A DNA stretch of 57,479 nt from a virus: positions 1 through 57,479 of the IMG/VR virus record IMGVR_UViG_3300017917_001904, one strand, 5' to 3'. Of this stretch, positions 22,987 through 30,825 are shown piece after piece. Each line of letters begins with the position of its first letter. Position 1 is the stretch's first letter. The notes below the pieces were generated by a model. It worked only from the letters and a program-made list of their open reading frames with translations, ran no database searches and had not been told where the DNA came from. Both the position numbers and the translations under genes were made by a program.

Positions 22987-23253
22987 ATGAAAAAACAAAC
23001 CGTGACTATGACGCCAGATGGCGGCAACTGGTGGAAGATGCGTATTACTCACTGGAGTATCCTTGTCGTATTATTCTTGCCTATTTTTGTTGTTCTCTGT
23101 GTATTTTTGCTTAACCCTCTTTGGTTTCGTGATGATCTACTAATTTGGTTTGAAAATAAAATAAACGGATTTAGCGTCTGGCGGAACAAATTATTGTATC
23201 GCATTTATTTGGGTATGGATCCTGAAGTTTGGCATGCGTTAAAAGATCAATAA
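22987..23253 (+). CDS. Small early membrane protein, unknown
   Basis: This 88-aa protein has a charged N-terminal 18 residues and one strong membrane segment (about residues 20-45, WSILVVLFLPIFVVLCVFLL). A hydrophilic, Trp-rich C-terminus of about 40 residues follows. The orientation is probably N-in by the positive-inside rule, although both sides carry charge. No ribosome site exists between promoter and ATG, so the mRNA is predicted to be leaderless. A weak inverted repeat (TTGTTG/CAACAA, 23258-23277) follows the stop. The function is unknown. Confidence 0.65.
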   Translation: MKKQTVTMTPDGGNWWKMRITHWSILVVLFLPIFVVLCVFLLNPLWFRDDLLIWFENKINGFSVWRNKLLYRIYLGMDPEVWHALKDQ

Positions 23254-23283
23254 CTTTTGTTGTTTTAATGCAACAATAAAAGG

Positions 23284-23312
23284 TTGTCCAAATTGGCCCT
23301 TTTTGTTAAACT
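23284..23312 (+). promoter_or_regulatory. Early promoter, TTGTCC family, copy 2
   Basis: TTGTCC (23284-23289), 17 bp, TAAACT (23307-23312), then an AAAGGAG ribosome site before ATG 23343. The -10 is the most divergent of the four copies. Confidence 0.65.
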
Positions 23313-23342
23313 GTAGTTACAGTAGATAGAAAGGAGAACAAA

Positions 23343-23534
23343 ATGCCCGAAGTTAAAGTTGGTAGCCTATATAAAGTTACAATGACAGAATACGAGCGCG
23401 GTTGGGGACAGCGCCCGATGGGAGAGAAGTTCTTTACTACCGAAGCTGAAGCTAAAGAATTCTGTTACAATTATAACAACCCGCCCGGTGATCCAGATTG
23501 CTTCTATCGTGCATCTTATACCAAAGTTGCATAA
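23343..23534 (+). CDS. Small early protein, 63 aa, unknown
   Basis: The frame encodes 63 residues from ATG 23343 with AAAGGAG nine bases upstream. The sequence (MPEVKVGSLYKVTMTEYERG to FYRASYTKVA) is soluble and aromatic-rich, with a segment FFTTEAEAKEFCYNYN typical of short alpha/beta phage proteins. A strong terminator follows nine bases after the stop, so this is a single-gene transcript with its own promoter. No family is recognised. Confidence 0.7.
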   Translation: MPEVKVGSLYKVTMTEYERGWGQRPMGEKFFTTEAEAKEFCYNYNNPPGDPDCFYRASYTKVA

Positions 23535-23543
23535 ATGCTAACT

Positions 23544-23573
23544 AAAGTGTTACTAAAAAGTAACACTTTTTTT
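23544..23573 (+). terminator. Rho-independent terminator
   Basis: AAAGTGTTAC (23544-23553) pairs with GTAACACTTT (23560-23569), with a T-run to 23573. It directly abuts the next promoter. Confidence 0.9.
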
Positions 23574-23629
23574 GGTTGTCCATAATTCCCCATTTTGCTA
23601 TAATATTGGTATAGTAATTAACAAGGAGC
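23574..23629 (+). repeat. Duplicated promoter-leader unit, copy A
   Basis: This 56-bp block holds TTGTCC (23576-23581), a 17-bp spacer, TATAAT (23599-23604) and the leader down to the AAGGAGC ribosome site. It is identical to 23911-23966 except for one base. Each copy drives a different small gene. Confidence 0.9.
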
Positions 23630-23636
23630 CAAAATC

Positions 23637-23906
23637 ATGTTTGCAAATACTAAACAAATCCGCGACGTTATTAAACAAGCAATTAAAGAAAAAGATGGTT
23701 TTCTGTGTAACAGTTACACAGACGTACCGTGTGGTTTTAAAACCACAGAAACTGCTAAACGCTATGTGGCTTTCTGCTTACTAGGGAAGCAAGAGAATAC
23801 TGAAAAAATTGCTGATTTGGCAAGAAAAATTGCTAAAAAAGCAGGATACACTAACCCTATCCGTTGCAAAAACGGCAACATTCGCACTGTGGCTACATTA
23901 GCCTAA
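23637..23906 (+). CDS. Small early protein, 89 aa, unknown
   Basis: The 89-aa basic protein begins MFANTKQIRDVIKQAIKEKD and contains ETAKRYVAFCLLGKQENTEKI. It ends KKAGYTNPIRCKNGNIRTV. It is mostly helical with a high Lys and Arg content, so nucleic-acid or host-protein binding is possible. It lies between the two copies of the duplicated promoter unit and has an AAGGAG ribosome site. No conserved domain is recognised. Confidence 0.7.
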   Translation: MFANTKQIRDVIKQAIKEKDGFLCNSYTDVPCGFKTTETAKRYVAFCLLGKQENTEKIADLARKIAKKAGYTNPIRCKNGNIRTVATLA

Positions 23907-23910
23907 AAAC

Positions 23911-23966
23911 GGTTGTCCATAATTCCCCATTTTGCTATAATATTGGTATAGTAATTAATAAGGAGC
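23911..23966 (+). repeat. Duplicated promoter-leader unit, copy B
   Basis: Second copy of the 56-bp block: TTGTCC (23913-23918), 17 bp, TATAAT (23936-23941), leader and AAGGAGC. It precedes the gene at 23974. The near-identity to copy A implies recent duplication or active sequence homogenisation. Confidence 0.9.
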
Positions 23967-23973
23967 GTAACAA

Positions 23974-24348
23974 ATGGCTTATATTTCCGCAGACGATGTT
24001 AAAGCGATTCGCACCGAACTCAAGCAGGCTTTTCCAAATTGGAAGTTTAGTGTGCGTAAAGGCTCTGGTAGCCTGTCGGTTGATGTTACTATTCTACAAG
24101 GCGATGCCCGTTTCGAAGGCAATACCTATCAGCAGGTTAATCAGTATTGGATTAAGGACCACTGGAAAGATGCTTACGACTGCAAGGTGCTTACCCAGAT
24201 CAACGAGATCATGCACAATGCACCAGGTCGTGCCGGCGGCAAGAAGTTTTACGATAATTCGGATGCAATGACCGATTACTTTGACACCGCTTTCTACACC
24301 CATCTGAGCATTGGTGCTTGGAACAAGAACTACGCTTTGGTCAAGTAA
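23974..24348 (+). CDS. LPD29-like conserved protein
   Basis: In this 124-aa protein, DDVKAIRTELKQAFPNWKFS followed by VRKGSGSLSVDVTILQG (residues about 7-43) resembles the large-polyvalent-protein domain LPD29, often found alone in phages and plasmids. The second half (DHWKDAYDCKVLTQINEIMH and on) is helical. The DNA is clearly richer in GC than the small genes before it and shares this with the AAA+ gene that follows, so the two may have arrived together. The function is unknown. Confidence 0.65.
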   Translation: MAYISADDVKAIRTELKQAFPNWKFSVRKGSGSLSVDVTILQGDARFEGNTYQQVNQYWIKDHWKDAYDCKVLTQINEIMHNAPGRAGGKKFYDNSDAMTDYFDTAFYTHLSIGAWNKNYALVK

Positions 24349-24352
24349 TTGC

Positions 24353-24381
24353 TTGACCATAAATGGACAATATTGTATAAT
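24353..24381 (+). promoter_or_regulatory. Sigma-70 early promoter of the AAA+ gene
   Basis: TTGACC (24353-24358), a 17-bp spacer and TATAAT (24376-24381), with a conventional leader and AAGGAG ribosome site before ATG 24426. Confidence 0.8.
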
Positions 24382-24425
24382 ATTAAAAATAACAATAATA
24401 CTTCAACTTAATTAAGGAGCTCTTA

Positions 24426-25457
24426 ATGTCTAATGCTTTTGTTCGTATTAAAGCCGGTGCTTATCGCACCACCGATGTGTCCGGTCGTACCTTTCAACTT
24501 GTAGAACAGTACAAGACCGGCGCCAAAGGCGGTTATGTAACTGTCAAGAACGGTGGCCAATTCCCTGGCTTCCCCGACGACATCCGTATTAAAGTTAATA
24601 ATATGAGTGACTACGAATTTGTTACCGAAGGTGACGTGTCTATCCCAGAATGTATTCAAGTCGAAGCTGCTAGCCAGCAAACCGATGAAGAACGTATGGT
24701 TGAGATCGCCGAGCGTTTCGAAATCCTACACGAAATGACCAAGGCTGCTACAAACGGCGACATTCGTGCTATGATTGTTTCCGGCCCTCCTGGTGTCGGT
24801 AAGAGCTTTGGCGTTGAGAAAGAAATTGAAAAAGCTACCCTGTTGGATCAAATTGCAGGTCGCCGACTTCGTGCAGAAGTTGTTAAAGGTTCTGCTAGCG
24901 CCATTGGCTTGTACCAAGCTCTTTACAAGTATTCGGATACGAACTGCGTCATTGTGTTTGATGACTGCGACAGCATCCTGCTCGACGATGTTTGCTTGAA
25001 CTTGCTCAAGGGTGCATTGGACTCGGGCAAGAAGCGTAAGATTTCCTGGCTTGCTGACAGCCGTATCCTTCGCTCCGAAGGCATTCCGGATAGCTTTGAA
25101 TTCAAAGGCTCGGTTATCTTTATTACTAACCTTAAGTTCGACAAGATGAAGAGCCAAAAGCTCAAGGATCACTTGGATGCACTACAGTCACGCTGCCACT
25201 ATTTGGACCTGACTCTGGACACCATGCGTGACAAGATCTTGCGTATTAAGCAAATTGCTCGTTCGGGCGAATTGTTTGAGGACCTTGAACTTAGCGAAAT
25301 CGCGCAAGACGAAATTATCTCGTTTATGGATGAGAACAAGAATCGTTTGCGTGAAATGAGCTTGCGTATGGCTATCAAAATTGCTCAGCTGTACAAGAGC
25401 TTTCCTACTAAGTGGGCTGCTTTGGCACAAAGCACTTGTATGAAGTCGGCTGCATAA
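24426..25457 (+). CDS. AAA+ family ATPase
   Basis: The 343-aa protein has a beta-rich N-terminal part (about residues 1-85) and then an AAA+ module. This has SGPPGVGKSF (Walker A, near residues 117-126), VIVFDDCDSILLDD (Walker B, near 176), VIFITNLKF (sensor 1, near 227) and QSRCHYLDL, where the Arg is a candidate finger. A helical lid follows. Such phage ATPases have no settled role; remodelling of a host or replication complex is plausible. The DNA is GC-richer than its surroundings. It is coupled (TAATG) to a 29-aa membrane peptide and followed by an SPFH lipoprotein, suggesting membrane-linked work. Confidence 0.82.
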   Translation: MSNAFVRIKAGAYRTTDVSGRTFQLVEQYKTGAKGGYVTVKNGGQFPGFPDDIRIKVNNMSDYEFVTEGDVSIPECIQVEAASQQTDEERMVEIAERFEILHEMTKAATNGDIRAMIVSGPPGVGKSFGVEKEIEKATLLDQIAGRRLRAEVVKGSASAIGLYQALYKYSDTNCVIVFDDCDSILLDDVCLNLLKGALDSGKKRKISWLADSRILRSEGIPDSFEFKGSVIFITNLKFDKMKSQKLKDHLDALQSRCHYLDLTLDTMRDKILRIKQIARSGELFEDLELSEIAQDEIISFMDENKNRLREMSLRMAIKIAQLYKSFPTKWAALAQSTCMKSAA

Positions 25458-25546
25458 TGGCCTGGTTAGCAGTATTATTCCTGATATTTACTGGGCATCC
25501 TATATTAGGATTCGTATTAGCAGGAATAATACTTTTGGTTGAGTAA
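25457..25546 (+). CDS. 29-aa hydrophobic membrane peptide
   Basis: ATG 25457 overlaps the stop of the AAA+ gene by one base (TAATG). The frame encodes MAWLAVLFLIFTGHPILGFV plus LAGIILLVE, a single membrane helix with a central Gly-His-Pro kink. Coupling to the upstream stop and position before the SPFH gene support it as a real micropeptide. It could anchor or regulate the ATPase or SPFH protein. It is short enough that chance cannot be excluded. Confidence 0.5.
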   Translation: MAWLAVLFLIFTGHPILGFVLAGIILLVE

Positions 25547-25570
25547 AACAATTTTTTTAAAGGAAACAAA

Positions 25571-26371
25571 ATGAAAATTAAATTGGCATTAGTGGGAATT
25601 GGAGCAGTACTGGTACTGTTAGCATCGGGTTGTACTCGAATCGAAACCGGCGAAGTTGGCGTTCGCATTGGATTCGATAAACAAATTCAACAAGGAGAAC
25701 TGCTACCGGGTAGCTTTAACCAAACACTAATTGGTGATGTGCTTACATTCCCGATTAAGGACGTTAATGTTACTATCAATGACATGACTCCGCTAGCCAA
25801 AGACAATAGCACAATGAAAGATTTTGATGCTGTTATTATCTATAACATTAACCAAGGACAAGTTAGTGAGCTGTATAGCCAAAAGAGTAAAGCCTTCCAT
25901 GCCGAAAACAGAGGCGACACTTATTTGATGTATAACTACATTGTTCAAACTGCTCGTAATGCAGTATATAAGGCCGCTCGTGAATACGAAGCATTGGACA
26001 TGAATGATAATCGTGCCGCAATTGAACAAAAGGTCCGTGAAACAATTCAGCGTACCCTAGCCGATGAAAAACTAGATGGTGCTATTACTATCAACCAGGT
26101 CCTGGTTCGTAATATTGTACCAGCCGATAGTGTAGTTGAGTCTGCTAATGCATTGGTTCGTGCTAAAAACGAATTTAAGCAGAAAGAAGTTGAAGTTAAA
26201 ACTGCCGAAGCTGAAGCTCGTCGTATGCAGGCGTTGAGTAATCAATCGTCAAGTTCTATTGCTTACATGAACGCACAGGCTGCACTTAATATCTCAGAAG
26301 GTATTAAGAACGGTAAGGTCCAAACTATTATTGTTCCTAGCAATATGACTGGTTTGATGATTAACAAGTAA
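25571..26371 (+). CDS. SPFH/Band 7 (prohibitin-like) lipoprotein
   Basis: The protein is 266 aa. Residues 1-21 form a lipoprotein signal ending LLASGC, so Cys is probably lipidated. The SPFH core follows (RIETGEVGVRIGFDKQIQQG near residue 23, then TINDMTPLAKDNSTMKDFDA, then a Y-N-x-N domain). A coiled-coil Ala-Glu-Lys stretch (KQKEVEVKTAEAEARRMQAL, near residue 205) lies near the end. SPFH proteins form membrane rings that regulate proteases such as FtsH. A phage copy could protect an inner-membrane phage complex or affect superinfection. AAAGGAAAC precedes the ATG, and a terminator follows 45 bases after the stop. Confidence 0.87.
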   Translation: MKIKLALVGIGAVLVLLASGCTRIETGEVGVRIGFDKQIQQGELLPGSFNQTLIGDVLTFPIKDVNVTINDMTPLAKDNSTMKDFDAVIIYNINQGQVSELYSQKSKAFHAENRGDTYLMYNYIVQTARNAVYKAAREYEALDMNDNRAAIEQKVRETIQRTLADEKLDGAITINQVLVRNIVPADSVVESANALVRAKNEFKQKEVEVKTAEAEARRMQALSNQSSSSIAYMNAQAALNISEGIKNGKVQTIIVPSNMTGLMINK

Positions 26372-26416
26372 GTTTTTACCCGAAGTTTTTGTTAGCTCCT
26401 TTTACTTCGGTTCTTT

Positions 26417-26442
26417 GCCCTACTTAGGTAGGGCTTTTTTTT
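26417..26442 (+). terminator. Rho-independent terminator
   Basis: GCCCTAC pairs with GTAGGGC around TTAG, followed by eight T. The last two T bases are also the start of the next promoter's -35. Confidence 0.92.
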
Positions 26443-26469
26443 GACTTTGATTTTGTTCAATGCTATAAT
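26441..26469 (+). promoter_or_regulatory. Sigma-70 early promoter of the uvsW operon, leaderless spacing
   Basis: TTGACT (26441-26446), a 17-bp spacer and TATAAT (26464-26469), then six bases (ACACAC) to ATG 26476. There is no ribosome site. Confidence 0.85.
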
Positions 26470-26475
26470 ACACAC

Positions 26476-27642
26476 ATGAAAACATTTACCTACGTCGAAG
26501 ACTACCTAGAAGTTATCAACGGTGACCGTGATCCAAATACAGGTAAAATTTACGGACTGTTTGATAGCACTCAACCAATTGTCAGCCTGGCTAGATACGA
26601 TGTGCAAGTACTAGCAAGTATGAGCGCGGCCACACAAAGCGGAAAGGCATTAACCGATCGGCAGGCTGAGTTGGCTGTAAAGATAATTCTAAAATATCGA
26701 AAGCAATTAGAAAAATTAGATATCGATATACGTCCAGTAGAAACTCCGCAATATAGGCATGGCGTTCGAACAATTGATCGTAGGCGAATGCTATATATCG
26801 AAAACGAACATATTGTTTTACGGTTTCCATACGAAACAAAACTCATTGATGATCTCAGGGACCTTGCAAAAATTAGTCAAGGATCATGGAAATTTTCTTC
26901 CGAGCCTGTAAAGGCATGGCGCCTGGCTATAACAGAAACTAATGTAATTGCTGCTAACGGGTTTGCAGAAAACCATCAATTTGAAATCTCTGACGAGTTT
27001 AAAACTTACGTACAAGAGATAGTTCAATGCGAACAAACTCCTTACGCAATTCAGTTAGTCCGAACAGATACTGGACTAGATATTCAAAACGCACCAACTA
27101 GTTTAACCACAGCTATTAACAATTACTGCGGGTTTGACGATAGCAATCTAGAATTACTTGTTGATAACTCGCCTATATACGGTTATACTGTGGCCGAGGA
27201 TATTATAACAGAAGTGGCAGCAAAGTATAATCCTAGAGTATCTAATTTAATGATATTTCAAGAATCTAAATTTAAACCCGACGGCGACTATACCGTTTAT
27301 AAAGATTTAGTGAAGTATGCAGAAGTAACCGGGCGCTATCCAATATATGTATATGAACCAAATTTAAGTGGGCATCTATACAAACATTTTGTCGGACAAT
27401 ATTTTCACCCCGATGATATACATCAGGTTACACAGTTGAAACCTGAAACTTCTATTGTAAATAAAAAGGTAATCTACTTTAATAGGTACCATTCTAGCTG
27501 GAATCAAACAATTCCTTTGTTAGTTAGCAGCCAAGGTATGATGCACGGTGGTGAAAAAACTTTGTTGCTACAACAAGCCGAAAAGGTTGTTTACTTTGCA
27601 ACAGAAGTATATAATGTAAGAAACATGCAACGTAAATTTTAA
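26476..27642 (+). CDS. Unknown protein co-transcribed with uvsW
   Basis: The 388-aa soluble protein has an N-terminal helical region (LTDRQAELAVKIILKYRKQL, near residue 55), then a module with LRDLAKISQGSWKF and AWRLAITETNVIAAN near residues 120-150. The C-terminal half contains VSNLMIFQES and IVNKKVIYFNRYHSSWN. It recalls a helicase-associated or inactive helicase-like partner, but no Walker motif is present, so I leave it unassigned. It overlaps uvsW by one base and probably shares its leaderless early transcript. A partner of UvsW in fork remodelling is the most economical guess. Confidence 0.7.
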   Translation: MKTFTYVEDYLEVINGDRDPNTGKIYGLFDSTQPIVSLARYDVQVLASMSAATQSGKALTDRQAELAVKIILKYRKQLEKLDIDIRPVETPQYRHGVRTIDRRRMLYIENEHIVLRFPYETKLIDDLRDLAKISQGSWKFSSEPVKAWRLAITETNVIAANGFAENHQFEISDEFKTYVQEIVQCEQTPYAIQLVRTDTGLDIQNAPTSLTTAINNYCGFDDSNLELLVDNSPIYGYTVAEDIITEVAAKYNPRVSNLMIFQESKFKPDGDYTVYKDLVKYAEVTGRYPIYVYEPNLSGHLYKHFVGQYFHPDDIHQVTQLKPETSIVNKKVIYFNRYHSSWNQTIPLLVSSQGMMHGGEKTLLLQQAEKVVYFATEVYNVRNMQRKF

Positions 27643-29096
27643 TGCAAGCTAAACTAATAATACGAGACGAAGTTAATGTAAAAATTGAAGGACTAGAGTT
27701 AAGCACTAGAACAGCTCTAGTTAAAAAATACAAATACGAAATCCCTGGCGCTAGGTATCAACCTAGCGTTCGTCTTGGCCGATGGGATGGTAAAGTACCT
27801 TTCTTTAATCTTGGTGGCACTACCTATATCAATTTACTGCCAGAGATACTTCCTTATCTTGATGATCAAGGATACGATATCGAGGTGGAAGATACTAGAG
27901 AGTATCGCACTACATTTGAATTCAAAGAAGTAAATGAAGATAGTTACAGTCACATAAACTGGCCCAAAGGTCATCCTAAAGCTGGTGAGCCGATGATTAT
28001 GCGTGACTATCAGCCTGAGATTATTAATCGCTTCTTTGCTAATCCGCAATGTGTGCAAGAAGTAGCAACCGGTGCAGGTAAGACAGTCATTACCGCTGCA
28101 CTAGCTGATGCAGTTAGTCCTTACGGTCGCAGCATTGTTATAGTCCCAAATAAAAGTCTAGTTACACAGACCGAAGAAGACTTTGTTAATATGCAATTAG
28201 ACGCTGGTGTTTATTTTGGTGACCGCAAAGAATATAATCGTACTCATACTATCTGTACTTGGCAAAGCTTAAACAACTTGTTAAAGAATACAAAAAATTA
28301 TGAAGCAGATATTACCATTGGTGAATTCCTCGAAGGCGTAGTAGCAGTTATTGTTGATGAAACACATCAAGCAAAAGCTGATGCATTAAAGACATTACTA
28401 TCCGGTCCGTTTGCACAAGTTCCTATCCGTTGGGGATTAACGGGCACTATACCCAAAGAAGATTACGCTAGACAAAGTATTAACTGTATGATTGGTCCAG
28501 TAGTAGGACAATTAAGTGCAAGCGAACTACAAGAAGCCGGGCATCTTGCACAATGTCATGTTAATGTTGTCCAGCTAGTAGATCATAAAGAATACAATAA
28601 CTATCAAAGCGAACTAAAATATCTAATAGAAACCAGCGAAAGACTGGACTATATTGCTAAGTTGATAAGTACTATTGTTGATTCGGGAAATACTTTAATA
28701 CTGGTAGATAGAATAAGTGCTGGTAAAGCATTAGCTAGCAGACTACCAGGTAGCGTATTTGTATCTGGGGCAACTAAAGCCGGGGAGCGTAAGGAACATT
28801 ATGACGAGGTGGCAGAAGCAACAGATAAAATTATCATCGCCACTTACGGCGTTGCTGCTGTTGGTATCAATATTCCCCGTATTTTTAATCTTGTTTTATT
28901 TGAGCCTGGCAAATCTTTTGTTCGCGTTATACAAAGCATTGGGCGAGGTATTCGAAAAGCTGCGGATAAAGACTTCGTCCAGATCTGGGACATCACATCC
29001 ACCTGTAAGTTCGCAAAACGACATTTAACAAAAAGAAAAGCTTTCTACAAAGAAGCTAACTATCCTTTCACAGTAGAAAAGGCCGAGTGGCAATGA
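27642..29096 (+). CDS. uvsW: UvsW-type DNA/RNA helicase
   Basis: The 484-aa superfamily 2 helicase has an N-terminal substrate-binding domain (about residues 1-110). Conserved motifs are YQPEII (Q-like), ATGAGKT (I, residues 142-148), DETH (II, near 239), LTGT (III), and IATYGVAAVGINIPR. QSIGRGIRK (VI) falls near residue 430. UvsW unwinds R-loops and branched DNA, drives fork regression and controls the switch from origin to recombination-dependent replication in T4. The length fits the family (T4 UvsW is about 500 aa). It follows the unknown gene at 26476 with a one-base overlap. Confidence 0.95.
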   Translation: MQAKLIIRDEVNVKIEGLELSTRTALVKKYKYEIPGARYQPSVRLGRWDGKVPFFNLGGTTYINLLPEILPYLDDQGYDIEVEDTREYRTTFEFKEVNEDSYSHINWPKGHPKAGEPMIMRDYQPEIINRFFANPQCVQEVATGAGKTVITAALADAVSPYGRSIVIVPNKSLVTQTEEDFVNMQLDAGVYFGDRKEYNRTHTICTWQSLNNLLKNTKNYEADITIGEFLEGVVAVIVDETHQAKADALKTLLSGPFAQVPIRWGLTGTIPKEDYARQSINCMIGPVVGQLSASELQEAGHLAQCHVNVVQLVDHKEYNNYQSELKYLIETSERLDYIAKLISTIVDSGNTLILVDRISAGKALASRLPGSVFVSGATKAGERKEHYDEVAEATDKIIIATYGVAAVGINIPRIFNLVLFEPGKSFVRVIQSIGRGIRKAADKDFVQIWDITSTCKFAKRHLTKRKAFYKEANYPFTVEKAEWQ

Positions 29097-29896
29097 GAAA
29101 AAAGTTAATGATAACTGGGTGTAGTTTTAGCGCACCTAGCACCCGCCCTGAATTAAAAGGAACCAGCTGGGGAGAAAAGCTAGCAGCTAAATTAGATTGG
29201 GATTTAGTACATCTTGCTCGTCAAGGAATGAGCAATGGTGGTATTCGTGTTATGATTGACGAGATACTAAGACAACGTCCAGACTTTGCTATTGTTGCTC
29301 CTACCTTTCATGACCGTATGGAAATACCAGCTACCGGGGCTCCTTACAATTGGAACACTAAACAAACAGATTGGAACACTCCGTTACAACAACATTTACA
29401 AAATGTTGATTTAAAAAATGGTTATGATCCTGCTCTTGGCATACAAAATATTAATTTTGCTGCTGGTCCTTACACAATGATTTCTGAGACTATCTTTAGT
29501 CTCGCGGAAAATTACGATCATTATTACCGTTCGTCTAAACTTGATCGTCATACACAAGACGCGGTTAAACAATATGTAAATTTATTGTACGACAGCAATT
29601 GGAAACTACAACAGGACCGTTGGTTGATCAGCGATGGCATATTTAGATTATTCCACGCAAACATTCCTTTCTTGTTAGTAGCATGCAATATCTGGACTAG
29701 CAATACTGTTAGGGAAGCGTTTCCGTTGGTTATACCAGACCATTGCCTTACATTAAAATACGAAGACACTCCAGCATACGCTACTAATGCGTATCCTTTT
29801 GTAGGAGAAGATCCAGGCTATCACGGTAGCGAAGAAAGCCAAGAATATCTCGCCAACAAATATTATCAATTAATAAAAACACACCATGACAGATAA
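29087..29896 (+). CDS. SGNH/GDSL hydrolase-like protein
   Basis: The protein is 269 aa; the start may be ATG 29087 or 29093, both overlapping the uvsW end. Residues about 8-14 (ITGCSFS) match SGNH block I with Ser. LARQGMSNGGIRVMID near residue 45 matches block II/III, with Gly and Asn as oxyanion residues. EDPGYHGSEE near the C-terminus gives the D-x-x-H pair. The order fits an SGNH esterase or acetyl hydrolase. Homologous proteins are frequent in T4-like phages without proven substrate. Removing acetyl groups from a surface glycan is possible, but an intracellular role is equally open since there is no signal peptide. Confidence 0.7.
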   Translation: MAMRKKLMITGCSFSAPSTRPELKGTSWGEKLAAKLDWDLVHLARQGMSNGGIRVMIDEILRQRPDFAIVAPTFHDRMEIPATGAPYNWNTKQTDWNTPLQQHLQNVDLKNGYDPALGIQNINFAAGPYTMISETIFSLAENYDHYYRSSKLDRHTQDAVKQYVNLLYDSNWKLQQDRWLISDGIFRLFHANIPFLLVACNIWTSNTVREAFPLVIPDHCLTLKYEDTPAYATNAYPFVGEDPGYHGSEESQEYLANKYYQLIKTHHDR

Positions 29897-30824
29897 TACA
29901 ATTACTAACTCCGAATCAGATTTTGATTGGTTCAAACACAACGGCATTTATATGCCAATGATTAACGACACTGGACGCAACGTTTATTATAAACGAGCAA
30001 TTGAAGCAGCAGTACCAGGTAAAGTAGTTTGCGATATTGGTACAGGCACAGGACTGTTAAGTATTCTCGCTGCTAAAGCCGGCGCAGAAAAAGTTTATAG
30101 TGTTGAGATGGATCCAGGTCGTGCAGACTTTGCTAGAAAAATTATTCATAAAGTTGGCTTGTCGGATCGTATTGAAGTAATACATAAAAATTTCTTCGAT
30201 ACAGATATCCGCGCTGATATTTTTGTATCTGAAACAATAGGAACACCAGTTTTTAATGAGGATATTATTGCCATTTCAAAGCATGCAACAAGGCATGGCG
30301 GAAAATTTATTCCGGGTAGTTTTGATCTTTGGGTAGAGATATACGATGATCATCCAATCTTTCCAATTGTTATGACCGAATCATCTGCGTTTGAGTTTCA
30401 ACCTGATATTAATATTGATCCTGTGTTTGAAAAAATAATTAACGATTCTTTCCAGGCGCAACATCCGTTAGATTCAACAATATATAAAGCAAACTATATA
30501 CAGAATTTGTTCACTATGTTGCCTAGATTTAATGATTTAAAATTAACTAAGTTATATCAAAGCGAACCTCTACGCATAGATTTTAACGGCAACATAGATA
30601 TAAACAATATAAGCATTACTGTACCAGCAAGCAAACTGCCTTCAAATACATTTGTTGCTGTACTATTTTGGCGGGCAAACATGTATGATAATATTGTAAT
30701 GCCTGTTACAGAAACATGGTGGGGGAATCCTGCTAAAACAATTTTACCGCATTTAAGAAAAGATAATACTGATTTTAAAATTTGGTATGATCATGCAATT
30801 ACCAATTGGAGACTACAATACTAA
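29886..30824 (+). CDS. PRMT-like (protein arginine methyltransferase-type) SAM methyltransferase
   Basis: The 312-aa protein has VVCDIGTGTGLLSILAAKAG (motif I, residues about 46-65), VYSVEMDPGRADFARKII (acidic loop) and IEVIHKNFFDTDI. FVSETIGTPVFNED near residue 113 is where PRMTs have the double-E loop (SE...E) that grips the substrate arginine. The C-terminal part is beta-rich, as in the PRMT barrel. True PRMTs are rare in bacteria and phages. It may methylate a phage or host protein. It overlaps the SGNH-like gene by 11 bases. Confidence 0.75.
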   Translation: MTDNTITNSESDFDWFKHNGIYMPMINDTGRNVYYKRAIEAAVPGKVVCDIGTGTGLLSILAAKAGAEKVYSVEMDPGRADFARKIIHKVGLSDRIEVIHKNFFDTDIRADIFVSETIGTPVFNEDIIAISKHATRHGGKFIPGSFDLWVEIYDDHPIFPIVMTESSAFEFQPDINIDPVFEKIINDSFQAQHPLDSTIYKANYIQNLFTMLPRFNDLKLTKLYQSEPLRIDFNGNIDINNISITVPASKLPSNTFVAVLFWRANMYDNIVMPVTETWWGNPAKTILPHLRKDNTDFKIWYDHAITNWRLQY

Positions 30825-30825
30825 A

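Noticed and set aside
24726-25172. 148-codon minus-strand frame, with further frames at 24775-24999 and 24923-25165
   Set aside because: All are shadows of the AAA+ ATPase, whose motifs are intact; higher GC lowers stop frequency in the other frames.
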